A DNA stretch of 36,883 bases from an uncultured Opitutaceae bacterium. Lineage in GTDB: Bacteria > Verrucomicrobiota > Verrucomicrobiia > Opitutales > Opitutaceae. Shown in pieces: positions 6,033 to 13,063 of the stretch; the first letter of the stretch is position 1, and each line of letters starts with the position of its first letter. The stretch is taken from contig CALFNN010000033.1 of assembly GCA_937902925.1 (NCBI GenBank), forward strand, positions 1-36,883, in the 5' to 3' direction. Made by a program: the position numbers and the translations under genes. A model generated the notes under the pieces. The model saw nothing but the letters and a program-made list of their open reading frames with translations. It was not told where the DNA came from and did no database searches.

Positions 6033-8723
6033 ATGAACCCACTCCGCCAACTCCGCGCGCTGTTTCGCAGGGGAAAACTCGACGCCGAGATGTCCGAGGA
6101 GATGCGGACGCATCTCGAGTTGCAGGCGACGGAGAATCAAAAGTGCGGCATGTCGGCGGACGAGGCGCGCTATGCGGCGCAGCGGGCTTTCGGCGGCGTG
6201 GAGCAGATCAAGGAACGGGCTCGCGATGTGCGTGGTTGGCGCTGGCTCGAGGAATTTTTCCAGGACTTGCGGCATGGCGCGCGGCTGCTGCGCCGGAATC
6301 CCGGGTTCGCGGCAGTCGTGGCGTTCACGCTGGCGCTGGGCATCGGCGTCAACACCGCCGTCTTCAGCTTCTACGGCGCGGTCGTCTTGAAGCCGCTCGC
6401 CGTCCGTGCGCCGGAGCAGGTCGTGCGCCTCGTGACCTGGGAGCGCGACCGCTGGAACGATGCCTTCGCCTATGCGGAGTTCGAGGATGTCGCGGCGCGT
6501 GCGAAGTCTTTCTCCGCGGTCATCGCCACGTCCCCGCAACAGCTCATGCAGGCGGTGAAACCCGGCACAGATGCGACCGCGCCGGAGACGATGGCCGTGC
6601 GGCTGGTCTCCCCGAATTATTTCAGTGCGCTCGGCGTCGTGCCCTTTCTCGGTCGCGCGCTTGGGCCGGACGATGCCACGGCGTGCGTGCTGAGCTACGA
6701 GTCGTGGCAGCGGCGTTTCAACGCCGATCCAGCGGTCATCGGGCAGACGCTGCGGCTGCAGAACGCGGTGGTGGCGATCGTCGGCGTCGCGCCGAGAGCG
6801 TTTGCCGGCACGGGGCGGCCGGCGCCGGTGCCCGATCTTTGGGTGCCGCTCGCACGGCAACCGGCGCTCCTGCCGACGGTCGACTGGCTGCACGATCCGG
6901 CGTCGCGTTCGTGGCAGATCCTCGCGCGCCGCCGGTCGGGCGTGACGCTCGAACAAGCCGATGCCGAACTCGATGTGCTCGGCCACACTTGGCCACAGCC
7001 CGACGGGAAGGCGATCCGACTCGCCGCGCGGAAGGCGACGCTGTTCGAGGTGGATTATCCTGAATTCAAGGCGGTCTGCGCCGTCCTGATGGCGGCGGTG
7101 GCGATGGTCCTGGTGATCGCGGGCGTGAACGTCGTGAACCTGCTCGCGGCGCGCAACACGGCGCGCACACACGAGCTCGCGATGCGGCGGGCGCTGGGCG
7201 CGGGGCGTTACCGGCTGGTGCGGCAGCTTTGCACCGAGAGCATCCTGCTCGGGCTGCTCGGCGGGGCGGGCGGACTGGCGCTGTCGGGCTGGGCGTGCGA
7301 GTTCATCAACGCGGGGATCGGCGGGATGGTGCAGAGACTTTCCGGCGGCGCCGTGAGCGTGGCGCTGGATGTTGCGCCCGACTGGCACGTGCTGGTCTAT
7401 GCAATCGGCGTGTCGGTGTTCACCGGCGTGGCGGTGGCGGTCTGGCCGGCGCTGCGCGCGACGGGCGGAAGCCTGGAGGCGCAGTTGAAACTCGCGGCGG
7501 GTGGGGTCGGCGCGGGCGGCGGCGGAACGTGGCGCCGGCGCAATCTCCTGCTCACGGTCCAGGTTGCGGCATGCCTGCTGTTACTGGCCGGCGCAGGGCT
7601 GCTGTTCCGCGGCGCGTCCCACGCGTTGAGCACCGATCCCGGCTTCGACGCGAAAAACGTTTTCCTGCTGCGGATCAATCCCGACACGGCCGCGCCCAAT
7701 CCCGCCGCGCACGTGGCGCTCCTGCACGCGGTGGCCGCCCGGGTCGCGGCGCTGCCCGAGGTGGACCGGCTGGCGTGGTCGGAGCGCGCGCCCTACATGG
7801 GGCATGGCATCTCCCCGTTTCTGACCGATGAAGGGCGGTGGGTGAACGGTTGCGTGATAAATCGCGGCACGGCCAGCTATCTGAAAACCCTCGGCATTCC
7901 GCTGGTCGCCGGCCGTTCGTTTTCCAAGCAGGAGGAGGAAACGGGCGCGCCGGTGATGATCGTCAGCCAGTCGGCGGCGCGCCGGCTCTGGCCCGGCCGC
8001 GATCCGCTCGGCCGCCGGCTCGTCTACCCCAAGAAAAATCGCGATGGCAGCCGCGACAGCTACACGGTGATCGGGATTGCGCAGGATGCGCGGCTGACCC
8101 TCCTGTCCCAAGTCGACGCCATCGATTTGTTTTTCCCTCGGGCCATCTCGGCTGACGGGCTGTTCCTCGTGCATACGCGCACGCCGCCGCCGGCGGCCTT
8201 CCAGTCGACGTTCGCGGCGTTGCGGGGACTCGACCCGACGCTGCCGTCGCAATCGCTGATCCTGAGCATGGAGGAGGGGCCGATGCAGTTCCAGCGGCTC
8301 TGGGCTGCGGCGCCGGCGGTGTTCGCCTCGCTCGTCGGCGCGATTGCGCTGGTGCTCGCGTCGGTGGGAATTTACGGCGTCGTGTCGTTTCTGGTGGCGC
8401 GGCGCACGCGCGAGATCGGCGTGCACCTGGCGCTCGGCGCGCAGCAGAGCGACATCATCCGGCTCGTGCTGCGGCAGACGCTGCGGCCGGTGGGGTGGGG
8501 TGCCGCCATCGGGCTCGCCGGCGCGGTGGGCTTTTCGGTTTTGATCACGCGGCTCGTGCTCAACCCTGAAATCCCCGACCTGACCTATGGCGCCGGCGCG
8601 TTTCCCTCGGCGACGCTCCTTGGTGTGCTGGCGCTGCTGCTGGGCGTGATTCTCCTCGCAGCGTTCATCCCCGCGCGCCGCGCCGCGCAGGTCGATCCCG
8701 TGATTGCGCTGCGGGCGGAATAG
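6033..8723 (+). CDS. ADOP-family duplicated ABC permease P3
   Basis: An 896-residue permease starting MNPLRQLRALFRRGKLDAEM; an in-frame TTG at 6027 lies inside the upstream palindrome and is less likely. The prefix is type A (THLELQATENQKCGMSADEA). First membrane helix about 91-113. The first FtsX module is near 349-410 (VIAGVNVVNLLAARNTARTH, then ELAMRRALGAGRYRLVRQL). The canonical ACANVAN signature is altered to AGVNVVN, so this module has drifted from the consensus. The C-terminal module carries SVGIYGVVSFLVARRTREIG and ends FIPARRAAQVDPVIALRAE. The stop codon TAG (8721-8723) overlaps a GTG that could start P4. Confidence 0.91.
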   Translation: MNPLRQLRALFRRGKLDAEMSEEMRTHLELQATENQKCGMSADEARYAAQRAFGGVEQIKERARDVRGWRWLEEFFQDLRHGARLLRRNPGFAAVVAFTLALGIGVNTAVFSFYGAVVLKPLAVRAPEQVVRLVTWERDRWNDAFAYAEFEDVAARAKSFSAVIATSPQQLMQAVKPGTDATAPETMAVRLVSPNYFSALGVVPFLGRALGPDDATACVLSYESWQRRFNADPAVIGQTLRLQNAVVAIVGVAPRAFAGTGRPAPVPDLWVPLARQPALLPTVDWLHDPASRSWQILARRRSGVTLEQADAELDVLGHTWPQPDGKAIRLAARKATLFEVDYPEFKAVCAVLMAAVAMVLVIAGVNVVNLLAARNTARTHELAMRRALGAGRYRLVRQLCTESILLGLLGGAGGLALSGWACEFINAGIGGMVQRLSGGAVSVALDVAPDWHVLVYAIGVSVFTGVAVAVWPALRATGGSLEAQLKLAAGGVGAGGGGTWRRRNLLLTVQVAACLLLLAGAGLLFRGASHALSTDPGFDAKNVFLLRINPDTAAPNPAAHVALLHAVAARVAALPEVDRLAWSERAPYMGHGISPFLTDEGRWVNGCVINRGTASYLKTLGIPLVAGRSFSKQEEETGAPVMIVSQSAARRLWPGRDPLGRRLVYPKKNRDGSRDSYTVIGIAQDARLTLLSQVDAIDLFFPRAISADGLFLVHTRTPPPAAFQSTFAALRGLDPTLPSQSLILSMEEGPMQFQRLWAAAPAVFASLVGAIALVLASVGIYGVVSFLVARRTREIGVHLALGAQQSDIIRLVLRQTLRPVGWGAAIGLAGAVGFSVLITRLVLNPEIPDLTYGAGAFPSATLLGVLALLLGVILLAAFIPARRAAQVDPVIALRAE

Positions 8724-8737
8724 TGCAGCGTCCCGCG

Positions 8738-11224
8738 ATGCCCCACGAAGAGTCCGGTTCGTCCCGCGCGCCGGCGCCGGCGGAATCCACCCCGCGCAGC
8801 CGGCTCTGGCTCGAGCAGCTCGGCCAGGATGTCGGCTATGCGTTCCGCCAATTGTCCAAGGCGCCCGGTTTCGCGGCGACGGTGATCATCACGCTCGGCC
8901 TCGGCATCGGCGCGTGCACGGTCGTGTTCACGGCGGTCAACTCGACCCTGCTGCATCCGCTCGCGGGCGAGGCCGTGGACCGCGAAGTGATCATCCACGA
9001 GACGCAGCCGCCCCAGCGGCCACAGATGCAGGTGTCGCCGCCGATGTTCCTGGACCTGCAACGCGAGGCGAAGTCCTTCGAGTATGTCGCGGCGTGGGCC
9101 GCGGTGAGCTACACGATCCAGACGGACGCCGAGCCGCTGCAACTGCGCGGGGCGGCGATTTCGCCTGCCACGATGACGAGTTGGAGCACGGCGCCGGCGT
9201 TGGGCCGGAATTTCACGCCGGAGGAGTTCGCGCGGAACGAACACGTCATCATGCTCGGATATGCGCTCTGGCAGCGCGCCTTTGGCGGGGCGAAGGACGT
9301 GATCAGCCGGACCATCACGCTCGACGGCACGCCCTACGCGGTGGTCGGGGTGATCTCGCCGCGGTTCGCCCGTTACGGCAGCGACCTCGAATATTTTCTG
9401 CCCCTGGATCTGGGCGTGCCCGGTCCCGATGCCCGCCGTGCGCACTACTTGCAGACGATGGGCAAGCTGAAGCGCGGCGTCTCGGTCGCGCAGGCGCAGG
9501 CGGAGCTGAGCGTCATCGCCGCCAACGCCGCCCGGGAATACCCGGACACGAACAAGGGGATGGGCGTGCTCGTCCGCGACCTCGGGGCCTACATCAACCG
9601 GAGCCTCGCGCCGATGCTGGCGATCCTGCTCGGCGCCGTCGGCTGCGTGCTGTTCATCGCCTGCGCCAACGTCGCGAACCTGCTCCTCGCCCGCGCGACC
9701 GTCCGGCAGCGTGAGATCTCGATTCGCGCGGCGCTCGGCGCCAGCCGCGGGCGGCTCATCCGGCAACTGCTCGCGGAGAGCGTGCTGCTCGCCGGACTCG
9801 GCGGCGGGTTCGGCATCCTCCTCGCGCAACTCGGTCTGCGTTTCATCCGCGTGTATGGGCCGTCGGCGGGCACGGACATGGCACGGCTGGCCTACATCGA
9901 ACTCGATCCCACCGTGCTGGCTTTCACGCTCGGGTTCAGCCTGCTGACGGGCGTGGTCTTCGGCCTCGCGCCGGCGTGGCTGGGTTCGCGCGTCGATCTG
10001 AACGAGATGCTCAAGCAGGGCTCGCGGGGTAGTTCCGAGGCGGGGATGCGCGGCGGACTGCGCCGCGTGCTGGTGGTCATGGAGGTTGCGCTCGCCCTGG
10101 TGCTGCTCGCCGGCGCGGGGCTGCTGTTGCGGAGCTTCGACCGTCTCGCGCGGGTCGATCCGGGATTCGCGTCCGAGCGCGTGGCGACGATGCAAATTCT
10201 GCTGAGTGGGCGCAAATACGGCACGCCCGAGCAACGCCAGCAATTCACCACGGGCTTGCTGGAACGGATCCGCGCGATGCCCGGCGTGGAAGCGGCAGGA
10301 CTCGCGAACCTCACGCCGTTCAACACGCCCGGTCCATTAAACTTTGCCATCGCCGGACGGCCGCCGTCCAACCAGCCGCCGGCCGCCATTCCGTATATCG
10401 TGACGGCGCAGTATTTCAACGCGATGGGCATCCGCGTCGTCCAAGGGCGCGGGTTCGACGAGCGCGACGGCGTTTCCGGTCCGCCGGTGTTCGTTGTCAA
10501 CGAGTCGCTGGTCCGGCAGTATTTCCCCCACGACAATCCGCTCGGGCAGACGATCGCGCTCACCTTCGGCAAGAATGCGGGGCCGACGGGCGAGATCGTC
10601 GGGGTGGTCGGCGATGTCATGCAGGGCACGCCGGGTGAGCCGCCGGTGCCGCAATTTTATCTGCCGTGGGCCGTGCTGCCCGGGGGCGGGATGAACGTGA
10701 TGGTGCGCACCGCCGGCGACCCCGCCGCGGCGCTGCCGGCGTTGAAGGCTCAAGTCCACGCCCTCGATCGCGACCTCCCGGTCGCCGTGGCCCGGCCGCT
10801 GCAAGGCCTGATGGACGACAAGCTGGCGCGGCCGCACTTCATGCTCGTTCTGCTTGGCACCTACGGCCTGATCGCGCTGCTCATCGCCGCCGTGGGCATC
10901 TATGCGGTGATGGCCTATTCCGTCAGCCAGCGCACCACGGAGTTCGGCATCCGGATGGCGCTTGGGGCCAGCCGGCGCGACGTGCTGCGGCAGGTGTTGC
11001 GCCAGGGCATGATCGTGGTGGGGACGGGCATGATCATCGGACTGGGGGTCGCGCTCGCGGTGGGTCAGATCGTGCAATCGCTGCTCTTTGACATGAGTGC
11101 GCGCGACCCGGTGACCCTGGCGGCAATTTGCGCGTTGTTGTTCATCGTGTCGCTGGCCGCGTGTCTGCTGCCCGCGCGCCGCGCCACGATGGTTGACCCC
11201 ATCGTGGCGTTGCGGTGCGAGTGA
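8738..11224 (+). CDS. ADOP-like duplicated ABC permease P4 lacking the prefix domain
   Basis: An 828-residue permease from the ATG at 8738. The frame is open from a GTG at 8723 that overlaps the P3 stop, so translational coupling is possible and the start is uncertain. The usual 70-residue prefix is missing, replaced by about 20 residues rich in Pro, Ala and Ser. The linker normally following the prefix remains (SRLWLEQLGQDVGYAFRQLS). First membrane helix about 45-68. The first FtsX module is near 285-350 (LFIACANVANLLLARATVRQ; REISIRAALGASRGRLIRQL). The C-terminus carries AVGIYAVMAYSVSQRTTEFG and ends LPARRATMVDPIVALRCE. It appears to be an intact transporter that has lost or never had the putative regulatory prefix. 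Last permease of block 1. Confidence 0.89.
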   Translation: MPHEESGSSRAPAPAESTPRSRLWLEQLGQDVGYAFRQLSKAPGFAATVIITLGLGIGACTVVFTAVNSTLLHPLAGEAVDREVIIHETQPPQRPQMQVSPPMFLDLQREAKSFEYVAAWAAVSYTIQTDAEPLQLRGAAISPATMTSWSTAPALGRNFTPEEFARNEHVIMLGYALWQRAFGGAKDVISRTITLDGTPYAVVGVISPRFARYGSDLEYFLPLDLGVPGPDARRAHYLQTMGKLKRGVSVAQAQAELSVIAANAAREYPDTNKGMGVLVRDLGAYINRSLAPMLAILLGAVGCVLFIACANVANLLLARATVRQREISIRAALGASRGRLIRQLLAESVLLAGLGGGFGILLAQLGLRFIRVYGPSAGTDMARLAYIELDPTVLAFTLGFSLLTGVVFGLAPAWLGSRVDLNEMLKQGSRGSSEAGMRGGLRRVLVVMEVALALVLLAGAGLLLRSFDRLARVDPGFASERVATMQILLSGRKYGTPEQRQQFTTGLLERIRAMPGVEAAGLANLTPFNTPGPLNFAIAGRPPSNQPPAAIPYIVTAQYFNAMGIRVVQGRGFDERDGVSGPPVFVVNESLVRQYFPHDNPLGQTIALTFGKNAGPTGEIVGVVGDVMQGTPGEPPVPQFYLPWAVLPGGGMNVMVRTAGDPAAALPALKAQVHALDRDLPVAVARPLQGLMDDKLARPHFMLVLLGTYGLIALLIAAVGIYAVMAYSVSQRTTEFGIRMALGASRRDVLRQVLRQGMIVVGTGMIIGLGVALAVGQIVQSLLFDMSARDPVTLAAICALLFIVSLAACLLPARRATMVDPIVALRCE

Positions 11225-11289
11225 CGGCATCGCGCTGGAGCATCGCCTCGCGAGATTTTACGAACGACGATTTGCCACCCCGACACCCG
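11225..11289. other. Gap between P4 and the serine hydrolase
   Basis: This 65-nt spacer shows no terminator, no palindrome and no recognisable promoter. The hydrolase may therefore be read from the same transcript as P1-P4. A GTG at 11215 overlaps the P4 stop and is in frame with the hydrolase, but starting there would add 25 non-hydrophobic residues ahead of the signal peptide. Confidence 0.35.
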
Positions 11290-12510
11290 ATGAAAATTCC
11301 CCGTTTTCTCCCGCCGCTTGCATTTCTTGTGACGGTCGCGCCGCCGATCGCGCGCTCCCAGCCGGCGAGGGCGGCGCTTGACCGCGAGCTGAGCGCGGCG
11401 GTCGAGCACCACGACGTTCCCGGCGTCGTCGCGATGGCGATCGCTCGCAACGGCGTGCTCTACGAAGGGGCCTTCGGTGCGGCGGAGGCGGGCGCCGGGC
11501 GCGCGATGAAGACCGACGCGATCTTCCGGATTGCGTCGATGACGAAGCCCATGACGTCGGTGGCCTTGATGCAGCTCGTCGAGGCGGGGAAAGTTTCCCT
11601 CGACGATCCGGCCGCGAAATATCTGCCCGCGCTGGCCAACCCGATGGTGATCGAGTCGTTCGATCCCGTCACCGGCGTCTACAAGGTTCGGCCGGCGAAG
11701 ACCATTATCACGGTGCGGCACCTGGCGACGCACACCTCCGGGCTCGGCTACGCATTCACCAGCGCGATCGTCCGCGACTTCAAGCCGCGCGATGGCGACA
11801 AGTTCACCGCGGGTCCGCTGCTCTTCGAGCCGGGCACGCAGTGGATCTACGGCACCGGCGTCGACATGATCGGGCGGCTCGTGGAGTCGGTGTCGGGCCA
11901 GTCGCTCGAGGCGCTGTTTCAGGAAAAGATTTTCGGGCCGCTCGGGATGAACGACACGTCCTACAACGTGCCCGAGGCCAAGCAGGGCCGGCTCGTGAAC
12001 GTCTTTCATCGCGATGCCAGCGGCGCGCTCGTGGAGGATTCGCGGCAGCCGCCGCGCGTCGTGACGCATTTCGGCGGCGGCGGCGGGCTTTACTCGACGG
12101 TGGCGGACTACTCGCGGTTCATGCGGATGATCCTCAACGGCGGCGAACTGAACGGCGCGCGGATTCTCTCGCGCGACACCGTGGCGCTGATGGAGCAAAA
12201 CCAGATCGGTGCCGTCGGCGTGCGCGCCGTGAAAACCGCGCAGCCGGAGCGGAGCAGCGATTTCACCTTCGTGGCGGACGGGCGCGACAAGTGGGGCATC
12301 GGCTTCATGATCACCGCGGACAGCGTGCCCGGCAAACGCGCGGCCGGCAGCCTGAGCTGGGGTGGCATCGACAACACCTATTTTTGGATCGACCCGGCGC
12401 GCGGCGTGGCGGGGGTCATCATGATGCAGTTCCTGCCGTTTGCGGACGCGAAGGCGCTGGGCGTTTACGACACGTTCGAGCGCGGCGTTTATCGTCTGAC
12501 TGGACCCTGA
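11290..12510 (+). CDS. Secreted serine hydrolase, class C beta-lactamase / penicillin-binding-like family
   Basis: A 406-residue exported enzyme. Starting at the ATG at 11290 gives the signal peptide MKIPRFLPPLAFLVTVAPPI, with probable cleavage near residue 23. The nucleophile motif SxxK is SMTK at 83-86 (FRIASMTKPMTS). The second motif tyrosine is probably Y187 in WIYGTGVDMIGRLV. The third motif region is probably WGGIDNTYFWIDP at 357-369, in place of the KTG of true beta-lactamases. This combination is typical of family VIII-type esterases and peptidases in the PF00144 family, so activity on beta-lactams should not be assumed. Likely periplasmic or extracytoplasmic. It sits between block 1 and the PadR2 operator, same strand as the permeases; a shared role in export or detoxification is only a guess. 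Confidence 0.9.
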   Translation: MKIPRFLPPLAFLVTVAPPIARSQPARAALDRELSAAVEHHDVPGVVAMAIARNGVLYEGAFGAAEAGAGRAMKTDAIFRIASMTKPMTSVALMQLVEAGKVSLDDPAAKYLPALANPMVIESFDPVTGVYKVRPAKTIITVRHLATHTSGLGYAFTSAIVRDFKPRDGDKFTAGPLLFEPGTQWIYGTGVDMIGRLVESVSGQSLEALFQEKIFGPLGMNDTSYNVPEAKQGRLVNVFHRDASGALVEDSRQPPRVVTHFGGGGGLYSTVADYSRFMRMILNGGELNGARILSRDTVALMEQNQIGAVGVRAVKTAQPERSSDFTFVADGRDKWGIGFMITADSVPGKRAAGSLSWGGIDNTYFWIDPARGVAGVIMMQFLPFADAKALGVYDTFERGVYRLTGP

Positions 12511-12549
12511 GGTGGGGAGGGCGGCGGCGGGCATTGTCGGATGATACTC

Positions 12550-12595
12550 CCCTTGACATCCGATGGGAGTCGTGATTCCCATCGGACGTCAAGGG
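12550..12595 (+). promoter_or_regulatory. Operator-like inverted repeat and likely promoter of PadR2
   Basis: Arms CCCTTGACATCCGATGGGA (12550-12568) and TCCCATCGGACGTCAAGGG (12577-12595) match as reverse complements at 18 of 19 positions, with an 8-nt centre that is itself partly symmetrical. The left arm contains TTGACA at 12553-12558, a consensus -35 hexamer. The sequence 17 nt downstream (TTCCCA) is a poor -10, so the exact promoter is uncertain. The element ends 22 nt before the PadR2 ATG. It shares only the CTTGAC core and architecture with the palindrome upstream of PadR1, which suggests two separate recognition specificities. Confidence 0.7.
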
Positions 12596-12617
12596 AAGCG
12601 AACCTCCGATCACGACC

Positions 12618-12956
12618 ATGGCCAAAAACGATTTTCAAACCGACCTGCTGCAGGGGACGCTCGACATGCTGATCCTGCGCGTGCTGAACCGCGGCGAGAT
12701 GCACGGGTGGGGGATCGCCGACCGGATCGAGCAGCTTTCCAAGAAAGTGCTGAGCGTGGGCGAGGGTTCGCTCTACCCGGCGCTCTACCGGCTCCAGGAC
12801 CAAGGGTGGATCGAGTCGGAGTGGGGCGTTTCCGACCACAACCGGAAGGCGAAATTCTACCGGCTGACGAAGGCGGGCAAGAAGCAGCTCGAGGTCGAGC
12901 AGGAGACGTGGGACCGGCTGACGCTGGCGATCGGCGAGATCATGAAGTCGGCGTGA
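12618..12956 (+). CDS. PadR-family transcriptional regulator (PadR2, ADOP-associated type)
   Basis: A 112-residue winged-helix regulator, close paralogue of PadR1. Shared landmarks are DLLQGTLDMLILRVLNRGEM, HGWGIADRIEQLSKKVLS, GSLYPALYRLQDQGWIESEW, and NRKAKFYRLTKAGKKQLEVE. The second helix and recognition segment differ from PadR1 at many positions (for example DRIEQLSKKVLSVGE versus VRIRQMSDEVLQVEQ), consistent with a different operator. The C-terminal helix for dimerisation is about 88-112. The start at 12618 lacks a strong ribosome binding site. It heads the block P5-P7 and is expected to repress its own promoter. Effector unknown. Confidence 0.93.
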   Translation: MAKNDFQTDLLQGTLDMLILRVLNRGEMHGWGIADRIEQLSKKVLSVGEGSLYPALYRLQDQGWIESEWGVSDHNRKAKFYRLTKAGKKQLEVEQETWDRLTLAIGEIMKSA

Positions 12957-12972
12957 AAACCACGAACCTTGC

Positions 12973-13050
12973 AACGCGGAGGACGCGAAGAGCGCCGAGA
13001 AAAGAATAACCAATTACCGATCACTCCGCGATCTCCGCGCCCTCCGCGTT
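12973..13050. repeat. Imperfect inverted repeat between PadR2 and P5
   Basis: Arms at 12973-12999 and 13024-13050 are reverse complements at 23 of 27 positions, around a 24-nt A+T-richer centre. Each arm is built from CGCGGAG-like units, giving a strongly purine-biased left arm and pyrimidine-biased right arm. It ends 13 nt before the P5 ATG. It differs in sequence from the 5929 and 15831 elements but occupies the same kind of site and probably has a similar effect on mRNA folding. Confidence 0.7.
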
Positions 13051-13063
13051 TCAAACCAGCCCC

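Noticed and set aside
11290-12510. Calling the serine hydrolase an antibiotic-resistance beta-lactamase
   Set aside because: The third active-site motif is WGG instead of KTG, and the sequence fits the esterase/peptidase side of the family better, so resistance cannot be claimed.
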